Origin: Rhynchospora pubera
Lineage: Eukaryota > Streptophyta > Magnoliopsida > Poales > Cyperaceae
Assembly: GCA_028095005.1 (NCBI GenBank)
Contig: CM051461.1
Location: 169,019,144-169,083,143 of the forward strand
Reading direction: 5' to 3'
Length of the DNA stretch: 64,000 nt
This document shows positions 45,098-59,000 of this stretch, piece after piece (positions within the stretch are counted from its first letter, which is position 1; every line of letters starts with the position of its first letter). The notes below the pieces were generated by a model. It ran no database searches. It saw only the letters and a program-made list of their open reading frames with translations, and was not told where the DNA came from. A program made the position numbers and the translations under genes.

Positions 45098-46480
45098 TAT
45101 TAGAAAAAATCAGTCAAATATCTTTGCAATCTTATCTAATTAGAAATATCACCTTCTAATCTTGGAAATTGGAAATATCCCCTTCTAATCATAGTTAGTA
45201 TAGAAATTTACCCACTTGATTATTCTTAATAATATTTTAAATTTAAAATATCATACTTTAGAATCATAGACGAAAATGCCCCCAGCCTATCAAACCATAT
45301 TTCCTTCCGCCTGATTCTTTACTCTAAACAATTAAAAAAGGAAAATTCGATATCCTCCTCCTGGAGCACAAAGGACTAATGTTAATGTCTAAAGTTCGAA
45401 AATGCATACTTTCTCTGAAAGTCCAAAAATGCCTCTTTATCCTTATTTACTCGAACGACATTGGTGTCAGCAAAGAACGACTAATTTTGATGAATTTGGA
45501 TAAAGTTTAGATCGGGTATTGTGATGCGTAATGTTGAGAGAAAAGAGATGCCAAATGGCAGTTCAACCATGTTAAATATTCCTGGCTTGTTCGTTATAAC
45601 AAAGAAATGCCAATTCATATTGAGTACTTTGCCTCTATATTCACTGATAAAACTCATGTAAAAAAGTTCTTCATTTCCAATTTGTATCTATTCCAACGAT
45701 GCTTACCAATAGTGTGTTAATTTCTCCTTCAAACCAGCTGCAAAATTTTCTGTGCACTTGCAATGGGAAAGAAAATTCAACAAATAGTCTGACAATTTGA
45801 TTGAGAAATCAATATAATATGAAACTATAATTTGGAAAAAGTTCACATTTGTTGCACAAAAACGCCGTTTTCTTGTAATCTTTTTCCAAAAGCGCACTAG
45901 TGTGATTCTTTCTTAGTTCCATCAAAAATTCTTTTTGAGATTTTTCTCAAATCAAACAAGGGTTTTCATTTTTTTAGAAAACTTGGTAGCCTCTGAGAAC
46001 ACAAAAAGAAAAAGAAAAAGAAACTAACTAAACTAAACTAGCTGTGTTTCCTCAAACCCAGTGCAGTAAAGAGGTGACACTTCTGCTCTCTGATCTGAAC
46101 ACGCGGTTGTTCCTCTCCAACCAAGAGTTTTCATATGAGTCTTCCTGCAGCCATACACATACTTATTTCAGTACTTATAATTTCTTCCAATCGATGATTC
46201 TTCCTAACATGTTTGTAATCTTTACGCACACAGCCTTGCTCTGGCGATGGAGAATACAAAGGAATAGAGGAGCTTTGCTTCAGCTGTTTTCTTTTTCTGA
46301 TTTCAGAGGAAAGTAATCAAATTGATTTCCCGGATTGAAAATATTAATAAAAATAATTAAAAGGATAAATTTCTGATGTAACTATGATTAGAACGGATAT
46401 TCCTAATTTCAATAATTAGAGGGGAATATTTCCAATTAAACTAGATTGTAAGGGTATAGGACTGATTTTCCATTTATTAT
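45098..46480. mobile_element. Mutator-like element with about 150-bp inverted arms
   Basis: The left arm (AATCAGTCAAATATCTTTGC, TAATTAGAAATATCACCTTC) is mirrored by the right arm (46325-46475) over about 150 bp. Flanks TTTTTATTA and ATTTATTAT are alike but not identical. The about 1 kb interior is of mixed origin (for example an open stretch KWQFNHVKYSWLVRYNKEMP on + near 45550), possibly captured; I do not recognise it. No transposase. Confidence 0.6.
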
Positions 46481-46801
46481 GATTAACTAAAAATTTATAC
46501 TTACAAGTTGATATCTTATTATATCTAATAAATAACTAATAAAATAATCACTTGTTACATGTAACAAAACATTTATATTTATAAAATGACCTCTTATTAT
46601 ATTTAACAGATTTGTAAAATTATCACTTATTATAACGACATGAAGATTTATATTTGAAAGATGATTTGTTATTGTATCTAATAAATGCACTTATGAGATG
46701 ATCTTTTATTACAACAAACTGAAAATTTACTCTTTATTATTTACTTTCTTATTATAACAACTTTAGAAATTTGGAGCTTATTCTTATTTGATTCTTTATT
46801 C
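46481..46801. other. AT-rich spacer with diffuse repeats
   Basis: The phrase CTTATTATATCTAATA recurs loosely four times. No gene. Confidence 0.4.
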
Positions 46802-47008
46802 TTGTGTGTTTAGATGCATAACAATAAGGAATCGGATAAGAATAAACTCCAAATTACTTATTCTAGTAAAACTCAAATAACACAAGAATAAAAAATTTGA
46901 ACTTATTCAGGTTCTTATTCCTATTCTAACAAAGCTATGGAATTTGAATAAGGAATATGGATAGCCACACATTTCTAAATTCTTATTCATAGCAACATCC
47001 AAACACAA
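46802..47008. mobile_element. MITE of the 2515 family
   Basis: Ends TTGTGTGTTTAGATGC and GCAACATCCAAACACAA, with the shared centre CTTATTCCTATTCTAACAAA. No clean TSD. Confidence 0.75.
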
Positions 47009-47091
47009 CGATAACAGTCTTATATCAACGAAAAATCTTCTAAACAAATAATACATTTGTGTTTGGATGCACAAGAATAAGAAATATGATA

Positions 47092-49518
47092 GGGTGATTT
47101 AGATTTATGTCACTGCAAATGTTTGAAATTAGTGATATGCCATCACTAAATAACAAATTATTTTTTTGCCGCTGTAAAATAATAAAAATTATTTTTTTAC
47201 CATCAGACAATTATATGACAATTTTACCCTTTTAAATATGCCACTATGAAACTTAAAAATTAGTAATTTGCCATCACAAAATATATAATTGATTTTATGC
47301 TATTATAAATCATTAACAATTTGTAACACCCTGGATTTTTTATATACGTATTTGAATCCTTGAAAAAAAAAATATATTTATATTGTTGCCAATCGTGATT
47401 CATAACCTGGTTATTAATTTGACTTGCATTCATTTCACCTGAGTTTATTTCCTACGTGATTTCTTCATGTTGCTAAATTTGCATATAGATCCATTGTATT
47501 ATGTTTCCTAATGTGCCAATTCTCATTTATATTTTTGTCCATATTCAAATCTTCCAATGTGGCAGCCTATCCCATGCGAAAACCATGCTCCATTAATTTC
47601 TTATAAATATTGTTTTAAATGCACGCCATTTTATATGCTAAATTTTTGTAATATTTTTATCATTTGTCTCCACCGATTTAATTATCGAGGTCTGTCATAC
47701 ACCATTTGTCCTCTAATCTTTCTTGTTGCCTTATCATAAAGGATTTATTTCTAACTATGTTTATAATGCTAAATATACTTGTTGTATATCCGATTGAAAA
47801 TAAAATGCCCGAATCTTTTTCTATCTGCTGCCCGCCTGCCCCCATGATTGTAGCTATTTCATTTAATTACAAAATTTATTATTAGACTTGGAGCCCACGC
47901 ACCCTTTTGTTATAAAAATTTCTGATTTCCTATTTCCATCACCCGTGATTAGAAATCACCATATACTTCTTCCATAATCCAATTAAAATCCACGATCCGG
48001 AATTTATTTTGCCAATTGCAATTTGATTAGTCGATTTTGAGATTCGGACACTCATTATGATTTGTATCTGGCTATACTTGCATTCCATTCGTAATCTCTC
48101 GTCAGGTAACCGGACTTCTCTATAATTTAATTTTCGCATTGATTGATTAAAAAACCGTTTGTTTATTTGATTGAATTGTTATATGAAAATTTTGACTGAT
48201 GTATTTTACGAGTCAACGGGTCTTTGATGTGATTTTTATGTGAAATGAGAAAGTGATATGGAATGTGAAGTGATATGGAATGAGAAGCGGAATCACCCAG
48301 AGAGGGATTCATGCTAATGTGAAAGAGATATGAGAAACTGATCTGAGAAAACCTAGATCCGTTGATTTCTGTAAAATATATTTTAAATTATTTACTATTG
48401 ATGTGTGGATTAATCCGATCGGTTGAATTTTTGATTGTATAAATTGATTATAGAGAAGCTGCGTCGTTAAATAACTGGTTACTCGGCTTTGTAGCTGACT
48501 CCGTTTTTCTTTTATTTTTTTTGTGACGTAGGTCGACGGACCGTCGGATGGATGCGAAAGATACTGTCTCATATCACGTCTCGTATTTCGGGTACGGGGT
48601 GTGACACAATTTGTTTTATGACACTGCAAAATAAAAAAAATATTTTATTCCATTGGTGAATAAAAAATTTAAGATTGATATATTCTTATTTTTTCTACTT
48701 TTGAAGTAATAATTGGATATATTCCTTAGCTTTCAATGAATGTTGTATATACCAGTTAGGTTTGTGGTACTAAACTTGTAAAAAATAATTTGACCATAAG
48801 ATAATCATTTATGTAAGTAAAATCTGAAATAATCATTATTTGATGTAGGTAATGTTATAGAATCATTTATTTTCTGGCGCCGTCCTTTTTTTATTTTTTT
48901 ATTTTTAGGGTTTGTTATGAGGGGGTTATATCGACTAATATGAGAATACCAATAACTTAGTTCTCTTGTCTGAATCGTTATATGACATAGATAGAGAGAT
49001 AAGAGAAAAAAAAATGAAGATCGAATCAGAATCTGAAGGAGAGTAATCTTGCTATTTGGAAATAAATGAATTAAAATTCTATTTTCTTTTTTGAGTTTTT
49101 ATGGACCTTAGCTGGTGGGAAGATGGAAGGTCGGCAACATGAAGAGGAGAATGGGGAAGGAGGGGTATATTGGTCAGCAACAATAAAATTTATTTCCCTT
49201 TATTTAAAATATGATTTAAATTAATCAGAAGGTGTTATATCCAAAAGAAACTAGATTAGAGGGGGTTATATCCAAATTTAAAGATTTGAGGGGGTTATGT
49301 CCAATTGATGAAGATTTGAGGGGGTTATATTCAATTTTTCCTAAAAAATATTAACGACAAATTTGGTAATGGCATTTTTAGGATTTAGTATGTTTTTGGA
49401 GAAATAGTGGCATAAAACTAATTTTAGCAATTTTATAATGGCATAAATTTAATTAGTAATTTAAGAATGACATTTTTCTAATTAATAAAATTCTCAGTGG
49501 CATAAAACTAATTATCTC
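47092..49518. mobile_element. Mutator-like element nested in the MITE
   Basis: An exact 9-bp TSD AATATGATA (47083-47091 and 49519-49527) flanks ends GGGTGATTTAGATTTATGTC / GCATAAAACTAATTATCTC, built from the same TTTATGCCACTG units as 27103-28917. The interior is split by a solo LTR (47322-48606). It also holds a further AT-rich block (about 48705-49345) with GAGGGGGTTATATCC repeats that resembles the arms of 45098-46480. Confidence 0.85.
47322..48606. mobile_element. Solo LTR (1285 bp), Gypsy-like ends
   Basis: It starts TGTAACACCCTGG and ends GGGGTGTGACA, an almost mirror-image pair of ends typical of plant Ty3/gypsy LTRs. A 5-bp TSD CAATT lies at 47317-47321 and 48607-48611. No internal domain is present. 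Confidence 0.9.
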
Positions 49519-49707
49519 AATATGATAAGAATAAGCTCCAAATTCTTTATTCTTGTGAAATCCAAATAACACAAAAATAAAGAATTTAGACTTATTCGGG
49601 TCCTTATTCATATTCTAACAAAATCATGAAATACGAATAATGAATATAAATAGACACATCTCTAAATCCTTATTCTTATTCCTGTTCATGGCAACATCCA
49701 AACACAG

Positions 49708-50004
49708 ATTCTTAAAACCGCGGGCAACTTGTGAAGAAACAAGGGAGAGAGAAAGTTGACCGACATGAATAAGGGATTACAACCGTTTTTTTCAAGATAA
49801 ACAAATCAATGGTCCAGTGGCCAGTGATTTCCACGCCAAAGAAAATCATCACCACAGAGGATCCATTAAATCAAGCGAGAGGTCCATTCAAAAAATGAAA
49901 AATAACTTTGTGAAAGAAATTAATTACATGGTGTTCAACTTGAGTCAACAAACTGTTGCATTGACCTAAAAGAAATAAAATAATACAACTCATGATCGAA
50001 GTTA
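49708..50004 (-). other. 3' UTR region of HCAR
   Basis: Sequence directly downstream of the HCAR stop codon on its strand. No other feature seen. Confidence 0.4.
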
Positions 50005-53000
50005 TCATAGCATCCTTTCAATTTGCTGGTCTTTGTTATAGCTCTCCACAATTTTCTTTGCATATGAAGGGATATGCCTCTCAGCTCTGCTAGTTAGTAC
50101 CATAGTCATTAGCAAACATCCTTGTTTGAAATTTGATATCAGAATAAATAATAGTCATATTTGCATAATCTAATTCCATACAAGCAATTTGGGATACATG
50201 CCTCTTCAAAGCGCTTCCAAAAGGTTTTGTATCAAGAAGACAAGAAATATGATATATATTTTTTATTTCTACTTTTTCCAATACCAGCATGCTGCATGTC
50301 ATATTGATTGTACAACTTATTACTAGATTTTTACTTGCTACTAATCATTCTCCTACATTTCCATTTCTTTCTTTGTTATCTTTACGTAAAAAACGAAATA
50401 TATAAATTGTCCTCAAAAGTACCATCCTTTGCCCATCATGGTCCCAAAGATTTTCAGCTTGTAATTTTCATTTTAATTTTCAAAAAGTTTGTCATGTAAG
50501 TGTTTCTAGGATCTTAATGCGGAAATAACCAGGATCCAGGGTTACCTCCAGCCATTGCTTGTTCTTGGGTGTTGTGGATGAGTCGCTTCACCAGAGAGAG
50601 AACTTTCAGTTGTCAAGCACTCCATGGCCACCAGTCCCTGCAGAAAAGAAGGCACTACTAGTCCGATCGGCCTCCCTTACAGTGATGGCGTGCTTCCGGG
50701 ATGTCGGACTAGACCATGTCTCCCTCAATCTCTATCTTCCTCTCTATTTTTGTGTATAGAGTGATAGGATATGTTTCTCATACTGTTCTCCATCAGAACA
50801 GAGTGTTAAAAGGGTCAGAAATCACTCAGGAGGCGCTGTGGGTCGGTGGAATCCAAAAAGCGCTGAGATCACATGTTCCGTCCAGTTGCAGTCTCCGTCC
50901 TGGCGACCCGCCAGAAATCCTGGCGATCCCGCCAGAAAGGACCCGAGACTGACTGGCTGAACTTACATTCTCCCACTTGATCTCAGCCTCCACCATATTC
51001 AACAATAATCCTTCCTGTTTACCTTATGCTGAATGATAGTGACAAAATACAGGAATCATGACAGTAAGTCTTCTTATCGTTACTAATGTTGTGGCAATTA
51101 GTAAATGCGAATATTACTTTCCATGTATTACAAATGTACTTTGAAACTCTCAATTCAACCCTTTATGTGATTATCTGTAATTTCTTTATGAATAAACCCA
51201 ACGTTTATTCTTGGTCTAACTTTATGATGTAATTCTCAACCGTATGATCAAATATATATATATTCCATATATGTGCGCACAATCAACATGAGAAAAACAT
51301 CTATACCTTTATGAAGAGTTTGTTTACAATCGTACGATCAACTTAATTCATAGGACCAACTCCTACATTTCGCTACATGATCTTTGAATTCCTTTAGCTG
51401 CAGTATATATTCAAAGATCGGTCATCGTCTATTCTGTGTGAATACAAATAAATGACCACTTGATTCTCCTTATTGCTCTTTCAAAACCAGATGCTTAATG
51501 TCGATATAGTAACCTCGACTTTTACCTTTATCTTTCTGGACTTGAAAGACCGCAATAGAATCATCACACAGAATCCTTAATGGCTTAGATATAGAATCCG
51601 AGATTCTAAGCCTCAAAACAAAACTCTTCAACCACCACGGGAGGTGGTCTCAAAACACTCAACAAACTACACTTTATGCTGAAGTAATAAATAGTCCACT
51701 AGACACTTCTGGATGACACAGTCCCACTGGCTTACATGTAACCTTAATTCGATTTACAAAATCGACACAGCCAGTTTGTGTACCCAAATACCTTCAACTT
51801 GACAGTTTGTTGAGACATAAGCACATTATCTTTAGTACCTTAAAGATATATCATTACTTTCTTAGCATTTACTGTGGTCTATTTCCCTTATTATTATGAT
51901 ATCAGTTCAAGTATTCCAAATGGCAAAAAGCTATGTTAGTTATTGTGCACAAACCTGAACATACTTTATGCTTTCAAATTGCCAAAACTTTGGAATGTTC
52001 ACTTCTTATTCCTTTTCTGAGTTGTTCTGAGGATATCAATTCAAACTGAATCTTTTCACCTTGAACAGGTGCTGGACTTGGTGAATACTTTCCATCCGGA
52101 ATCTTTGTAATACCTTATTGCTATATACTTGATGAGATAGATCAAGAATAACTTGACTCCTATCTCTATGGATCCTTATGCCTATAACAAACAAGGCTTT
52201 ACCCATATCCTGATATCAATATATTAGAAAGTAAGTGTATCACCTCATAAAATAGTCATTTATCACTAATTGCAAGTAGAATACCATCCATATAAAATAA
52301 GAAAACAAATTATGCTCCCACTAATTCTGGTATACGTACTAGTTCATGATAATTTTCTTCTAAACCATATGAAGAAATACCTCATAGAACTCCAAATACC
52401 ATTTGTGAGATATTTGTTTTAACCTTTTATGGATTTTCTTAGCTTGTTAACTAAATGCTTACTACCTCTAATGAAAGTGCAACCCCTTGCATCCATTTGA
52501 TGTAACTCAAAACCGGATGAGTTACTAATGCCAAATTACACGAAGTGAGTTTTCTTCATACATGAAAGAAATTTTCACGTAGTCAATTCCTTCGCTTAAA
52601 TGAATTATTTGATGACAAGTCTGATCTTGTGTCACACGATGTTACTTATGAATCCTTATTGGTTTAGTAAATCCACTACAACCAATAGGTTTAAACCATA
52701 AGATAACTAGATTCCAGACTTTACTACATCACTGATTCCGATTCATATTACATGACATTAATCTTTACATGGATTAATTGCAAGTCATCACTTCTAAAAA
52801 TGCAATAGGATTATACTCAACATAGATATCTTCATAAGAGTCTTGTAGATAAATTACATTATCATTACTAGGATTAACCGACCTTATTCCTTTATTAGAT
52901 CACCTTAATGTTGAATCTTAATGTTCAACTTGATCTAAACTTATATGCCGGTTATAGAATGTCAATAATTGAATTTTCAATATTCGTTAATCCTTTATGA

Positions 53001-56000
53001 ATATCATCCAATTATGTGTTAGAGGAAGTTTCCTTATGACCAAAAATTGATCACTCCCACTAATTAGAACATTCTCTAGAAATTTAAAATTTCTTGATTC
53101 CAAAATCCTAGTCATATTTCTTATCTCTTTTACAAGTATCTGACCTCACAATCTTTATTTGCATACCGCATTGTTTCTCTACTTCCACCCAAAAAACCTT
53201 GAAGGTACGTATAGATACATGTATTGTGAGTAACCATCAGTTAAGAGATACATGCAGACTTTAACTTGATGCCTGCTAGTCATTTTTTCCTACTTGTTAA
53301 TCATATTTTAATCCTATGAACACTCACACTTTAGTCCATAACATGTCCCTTCTCCTGCTGAACACACATGGTCAGAAAAACCTTGATTGACCATTGATCC
53401 TTATGTGTGTTGTTATCCTTATAAGAGTTTTGACATGATTATACTAAACTGGCCAAGTGTTCATAATAAAATACACAAGTAATGACTGAAAATATCATAT
53501 AGACTCTTTAGTTGAATAACTAAATCCCTCATTTGCATTATGTGCTATCGCACGACTTTAATGATAGTAAGCTCAAGTGATAATTACATGACTAATATTT
53601 TTATATTTGCCTTAAACTTAGTAGGCAAACAATTCATATAATGCCTCAAGTAAGGATTTCATTGAAATGCACATCAACCGAAACTACAAAACATTGAAAT
53701 AACTTTTTCGACATAAACATGATAAATAAGCAGTTAGACTGCTCCCACTATTCTTAATAACCCATGTTTATAAGTTCATCATCAAAAGTAGATCCATCGA
53801 TTGATATTTCCATATGGCAAATTCAATATCCTTACATCCTTAATGAAGGAGAACAGCGTCCTTCCAGGCCAAATAACTATTATCCTCAACTCAGGAACAT
53901 TTGAACTTATCATACCTAAAGGGAATCTGCTATTCCTTTATGAAAGTAAAACCGATACGTGCTTATACTTTATATTGAGACATAACCTTATACTTTAGTT
54001 TACCAATGCAAACTAAGTGCTTTATCCTTTATGAGTCAATTCGTGCATAATATTACCTGTGGGCTAAATATTATACGTGACTCTTTATGATATAACTAGT
54101 TAATTATATTCCTATACTTAATCCCTGTGGGCAAATTAAGCATTCATAATTAACCATTATATCCTAATACATTAGTTTGGTTCCATCGATAGTCCTGTGG
54201 GACGATGTTGACTTCACCATTCCAATGCATTACCATCATGTGTCCTTTTAATCCAAATGTGACTTTATAAACTTTATATATACATAGCCTTAATGTAATT
54301 AAGGGTGCTGTGGCTAAACCTTAATCAATTAAAGTATATTCGTCACTAGACACAAATTATGTCCATTCATTTTAATGTGATTCATAGATACACTATATAA
54401 TATATATACATGAATGTAATTGAGATGCTGTGGCTACTCTACAATTAATTAATAATATATATATTAATCACTTGGACATAAACCTCTCCTCGACTTCCCT
54501 TCAGGCGGACCCGCCAGAATCCTGGCGGGTCACCAGGAACTCTCCCGAGAGCACCATTATTCTGGCAGTTTTTCAGGTGGACCCGTTTGAATCCAGGCGG
54601 ATCGCCAGAAACTGTCCCGAGAATACACCTTGGAATCCTTTCAAGCGGATCCGCTTGAAACCGGTCCGAGAGGTGTATTGAACTTTATGCAGACATGAAC
54701 AATACTGTCTATTAGAGACCCGAACGGTTCGTATCCGTCTGCTACATAAGACTTAAGTTTAACATAGATTATATAATTATAATTATCTATATCTGAATAA
54801 TTACCATACGCACAATTCCTGCCATATCCTTTATAAATACAATTTGTGTTATACCACTATACCATATGTATAGTTATCTAAATTTGTCAAATGAATGCTA
54901 GCAGTATTAATACTTATAGAGTATTCCTTATAGTATGATGGTCTGTGGACTGCATCATTACTGTACTACTATAGCATCAAACAATCATAGCAACGTTGAC
55001 AAATCAAATTTTCTACAAAAGATGCCAACCATCTTCAACACAAATTAATAGTATTTTAGCAAATTGTGACTATTCTATAGGCTTCCTTTATAATTAATCT
55101 ATCATTAAGTCTTATCTAACATTAGAGAACCAATATCAACATGCTTATTCCTTGATTTTCGTGTGAAAATTCATTTTCGGACCATTTCTGGCGGACCCGT
55201 CTGAATCCTGGCGGGTCGCCAGAAATCTGGCCGAGAGCAACCAGAATTTCCTGACAGACTGCGCACCATCTGGTAAAACACCATTAACTTTTCTATACTT
55301 GTTTGTTTTCTTATGTTCTTGGTCATTCCAGAAACTAGATTCAAATATCTATCCAACAACGCAAATTTCAACATAAACAAGTTCATAGATCAAAAGTTAT
55401 GCCCCTGGAAAGGCATGCTATCACAGACTAATTCTGACAAACTGCAGAATGACCTTTATTGTGGATAGCATAACTCTCTCATACTTTATCGGAATTTTGG
55501 AAATTTATACTCTATGGAACGATCCATGAAAGACCTACATCTCCATAAATTTTCATGCAAAACCGAATTACCTTATGAGAGAAAACTGGCCCGCACTGTC
55601 AAAAGGTCAGAAATTTCAGATACTGACAGTCTGACATCTTCTGCTTGGAACTTGATTATCTCACTGTATACCCGTTTGATTTCCGACATTTTGGACTTTA
55701 TGGAAAGTAGACTCAGAAATCTTTCCAACTCCGAAAACCTCACTCAAATCGGATATACGGATCTTGAGATATCGCTTCACGAAGTCAGACAATCAAATCA
55801 GAATTTAGGGTTCCCCTAATTCTTCATCAAAACACGAAATTAAGCCTAATTGATCCCTAATTAACAACCAGTACTCATCCAAAACACTTACTAATCTGAA
55901 TTTCTCGTTAAACCTTAATGAAATTCAGTTCTAACAAACAAGACAGAGGTTTATAAGGCTCTGATACCAACTGTAAGTGTTTCTAGGATCTTAATGCGGA

Positions 56001-59000
56001 AATAACCAGGATCCAGGGTTACCTCCAGCCATTGCTTGTTCTTGGGTGTTGTGGATGAGTCGCTTCACCAGAGAGAGAACTTTCAGTTGTCAAGCACTCC
56101 ATGGCCACCAATCCCTGCAGAAAAGAGGGCACTACTAGTCCGATCGACCTCCCTTACAGTGATGGCGTGCTTCCGGGATGTCGGACTAGACCATGTCTCC
56201 CTCAATCTCTATCTTCCTCTCTATTTTTGTGTATAGAGTGATAGGATATGTTTCTCATACTGTTCTCCATCAGAACAGAGTGTTAAAAGGGTCAGAAATC
56301 ACTCAGGAGGCGCTGTGGGTCGGTGGAATCCAAAAGGCGCTGAGATCACATGTTCTGTCCAATTGCAGTCTCCGTCCTGGCGACCCGCCAGAAATCCTGA
56401 CGACCCCGCCAGAATCCTGACGACCCCGCCAGAAAGGACCCGAGACTGACTGGCTGAACTTACATGTCAATCATCAGGCCATTCTGATATGCCCAGTAGA
56501 TAGAAATAGCTTTTTTATTGGGTGTCTTGTGATGGCTTGGGTGCCGACGAACATGGACATCATCAATGCAATTGCAAAGTGATGATGCAGTATTAGATAC
56601 TCTGCATTGGTTGGGAATGCATACATATCATCTAAATACGATGAAACAGATGCTGATACAACTACATCACCCTATATTAGTTAAAAAGGATGTTATCCAT
56701 CAACATCAGGATCCCTATCACCTAATCTATACGGAAACCAGTTAAATAGCAGCCATTGCAGTCAAGTTGAATGGGATATGAAAAATTTAATCAGTTTCTT
56801 TTGGGAGATGAAAAGCTTGGAAATATTTTTTAAACTTGTGCTCTGAAGATGAGAAAGAGAATTGGAATCGTTATGTTATTTGGTAGATGACAGATGATGA
56901 GATTTAAATGGGATAACAGAATTTTATTACCAGGGTTGCATAGTATCAAGTTGAGCAGCTTAGGGGTTAGTTGAGGAAAAATTGAACTTAATTGAAAAGT
57001 CAAGCCAACTGAGCCTTTGAATGGGTCTAATTCTGAATTGTTTTTTACCTTTGTTTTCCCCAACTCCGGTTCACATAGAGATAGTTCCTTATTGTATGGT
57101 AATCCAAAGAGTAGCGACCAAATTCCAAACCTTTTGGACCGATCTGAAAATTGTTATATTTATTGTCAGTTTTGCAGGATACCTCAATATTTTCTTAAGG
57201 GCAGTAATAATAAGACTGAAAACCTACCAGGTCTAGCAAAAATGCAATTATATTTCCAACAAACATAGGAGCTGGCTTTGCAGGACCTTTTCCTGAAATT
57301 TTACAACAAGATATTTTATTAATAACCAATTTTTAGGATGATGCCATGCAGTAGCCAATTTCAATTTACCATGTACAACCATGTCAAAATAAAGATGCCA
57401 TGCATTCTGGAGAGATTTTTAGAATTATTTCGAGCATGGGCCAGATTTAACTGGCAACCTTAGCACATGACCACCCTTTTCAAGTTATATATTTCTTGCT
57501 CATGAAAATTGTGCAATCAAGCATGTTTTAATATGCTTCAACAAGTTACAATATTTGGATAGATATCGTAACTTACATAGAACTGCTAATAAATTCACTA
57601 TTGTAAATAAGAATGCAATAATAAGGAAAGTTTGCATGAATCTTTATGTAATGCTGATTATTTTGGTTTCATATAGAAAAATTTGCACAAACAATTACCA
57701 AGTTTAGCAGCATCATCAGCTTTGACGGTCTCCATCACAAAAGGCTGTCTCTTACCCTGAACTTAACAATCTCAATTTGTTACCACAAAGTTCCTCTATC
57801 TAAACTTTGTAATATTTCAAATTTGGGAAAAAAAAGTCCAGAACTATTAATCACGTACGAAGCTGACAGTAGGTGTGATCTCTAGAAGATTCTCTACCAA
57901 TTTTAGCATTTCCAATCCCCTCTCATTTCTGCATTTACAATTTTACAAAATTGTTTTTAACAGATGACAGGTGAGCGCAAGCTACTTCTTCTGAACTACT
58001 TGGAGACAACACTTTTAGATGTGCTTCTTTAAGAATGGGTATGCATAAATTTAACATGTAACTATAAGAAAATATTCTTTCATGATTAATGAATGGAGAG
58101 TAGTACCTGACAGTAATGTATTGTGGGTGCTCAGTCATAGATAATCCTGAGTACTTTGGCACCCCCATATATCCCACAACTAAATCCTGAATATTAAATT
58201 AAATAAAAAACTATAAAGGAACACCAAAGAATAAAAAACAGATTGTACTAATTTGATCAAAGGAATATAATTAAGCTTAATTACCAACCAAGATTACTTG
58301 TTCCATTTAGTGTAACGGTGTCATTGTATGCTAAAATTCTTTTGTATTTGTTAAATCATTTTTTTATAGAAAAAAATACATTGCATCTATGTGATTTGTT
58401 TTTGCAAACTTTTAGGGTGGTTGCTAGGTTTCATGAAATAGCAATAACATAGCCGGTAAATAAACAAAAATAATAGAGTGGAAATAATAACTGACCGCAA
58501 GCGCATTTGTGTAGTCAAAGCAACTGCGAAATGAAATCAGAAGAAAGTTATGGGCCATTAACATATATAAATTTAGTGATAATCACATGATGCTTCTAGA
58601 GCTTAATTTGACACAATCAATTAGCATCTTATGCTCTTAATTCTCTCTGTCATATGTTGATTTGTTCACAGCTTTAGACTCATCTACGCAAACTTTTAAC
58701 TGAGGATGCTATTTTACAGCACTGGCCTGTCGCCTGTCTGCATTCAAAATCAGAGACCTGATGTTCCCATGCATGTAGGAATAAAACTTATCTTAAAAGC
58801 TTTAGTGAAAGGCAATCATTAACTTTTTTTTTGTGCACTTCATAGAATGTTGAAATAACCGACAATAGTCTAAATCTGTCAAAATGAAGTTTTCATATAA
58901 AAATTTTACTTCTGCCTTATCTAATGTGACTTCTACAATGTCAAAAGTACCCCATGCATCCCTGCAAAAGGAGTCATGCACCAATGTATAGTACTTGCAA

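Larger units (their letters stand above)
47057..49707. mobile_element. MITE of the 2515 family, split by a nested element
   Basis: The left piece (TTGTGTTTGGATGCACAAGA, 47057-47091) and the right piece (49519-49707, ending CATCCAAACACAG) reunite into one MITE like 46802-47008 once the inserted element is removed. Confidence 0.8.
50495..56464 (-). mobile_element. Copia-type LTR retrotransposon, decayed, inside the HCAR last intron
   Basis: LTRs (50495-50967 and 55972-56464) start TGTAAG and end CTTACA, with an exact 5-bp TSD TGTCA (50490-50494 and 56465-56469). The primer-binding site TGGTATCAGAGCC (55969-55957, initiator tRNA-Met type) and a polypurine tract AAGTGGGAGAA (50978-50968) fix the orientation as -, the same as HCAR. 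LTRs differ at about 8 bases plus a 20-bp duplication in the right copy, so the insertion is fairly recent. The interior is badly degraded: gag-like YLAWKDAVLL and GCKDIEFAIWKYQ at about 53900-53800, and Copia RNase H-like SDSISKPLRILCDDSIAVF, DIKHLV at about 51600-51450. No intact ORF. About 2 kb of non-coding leader lies between the 5' LTR and gag. Confidence 0.94.

Noticed and set aside
50559..50952. ORFs of 66 and 78 codons that recur almost unchanged at 56036-56420
   Set aside because: They are the same sequence in the two LTRs of one retrotransposon, read on the strand opposite to the element. Repetition reflects LTR identity, not coding selection.
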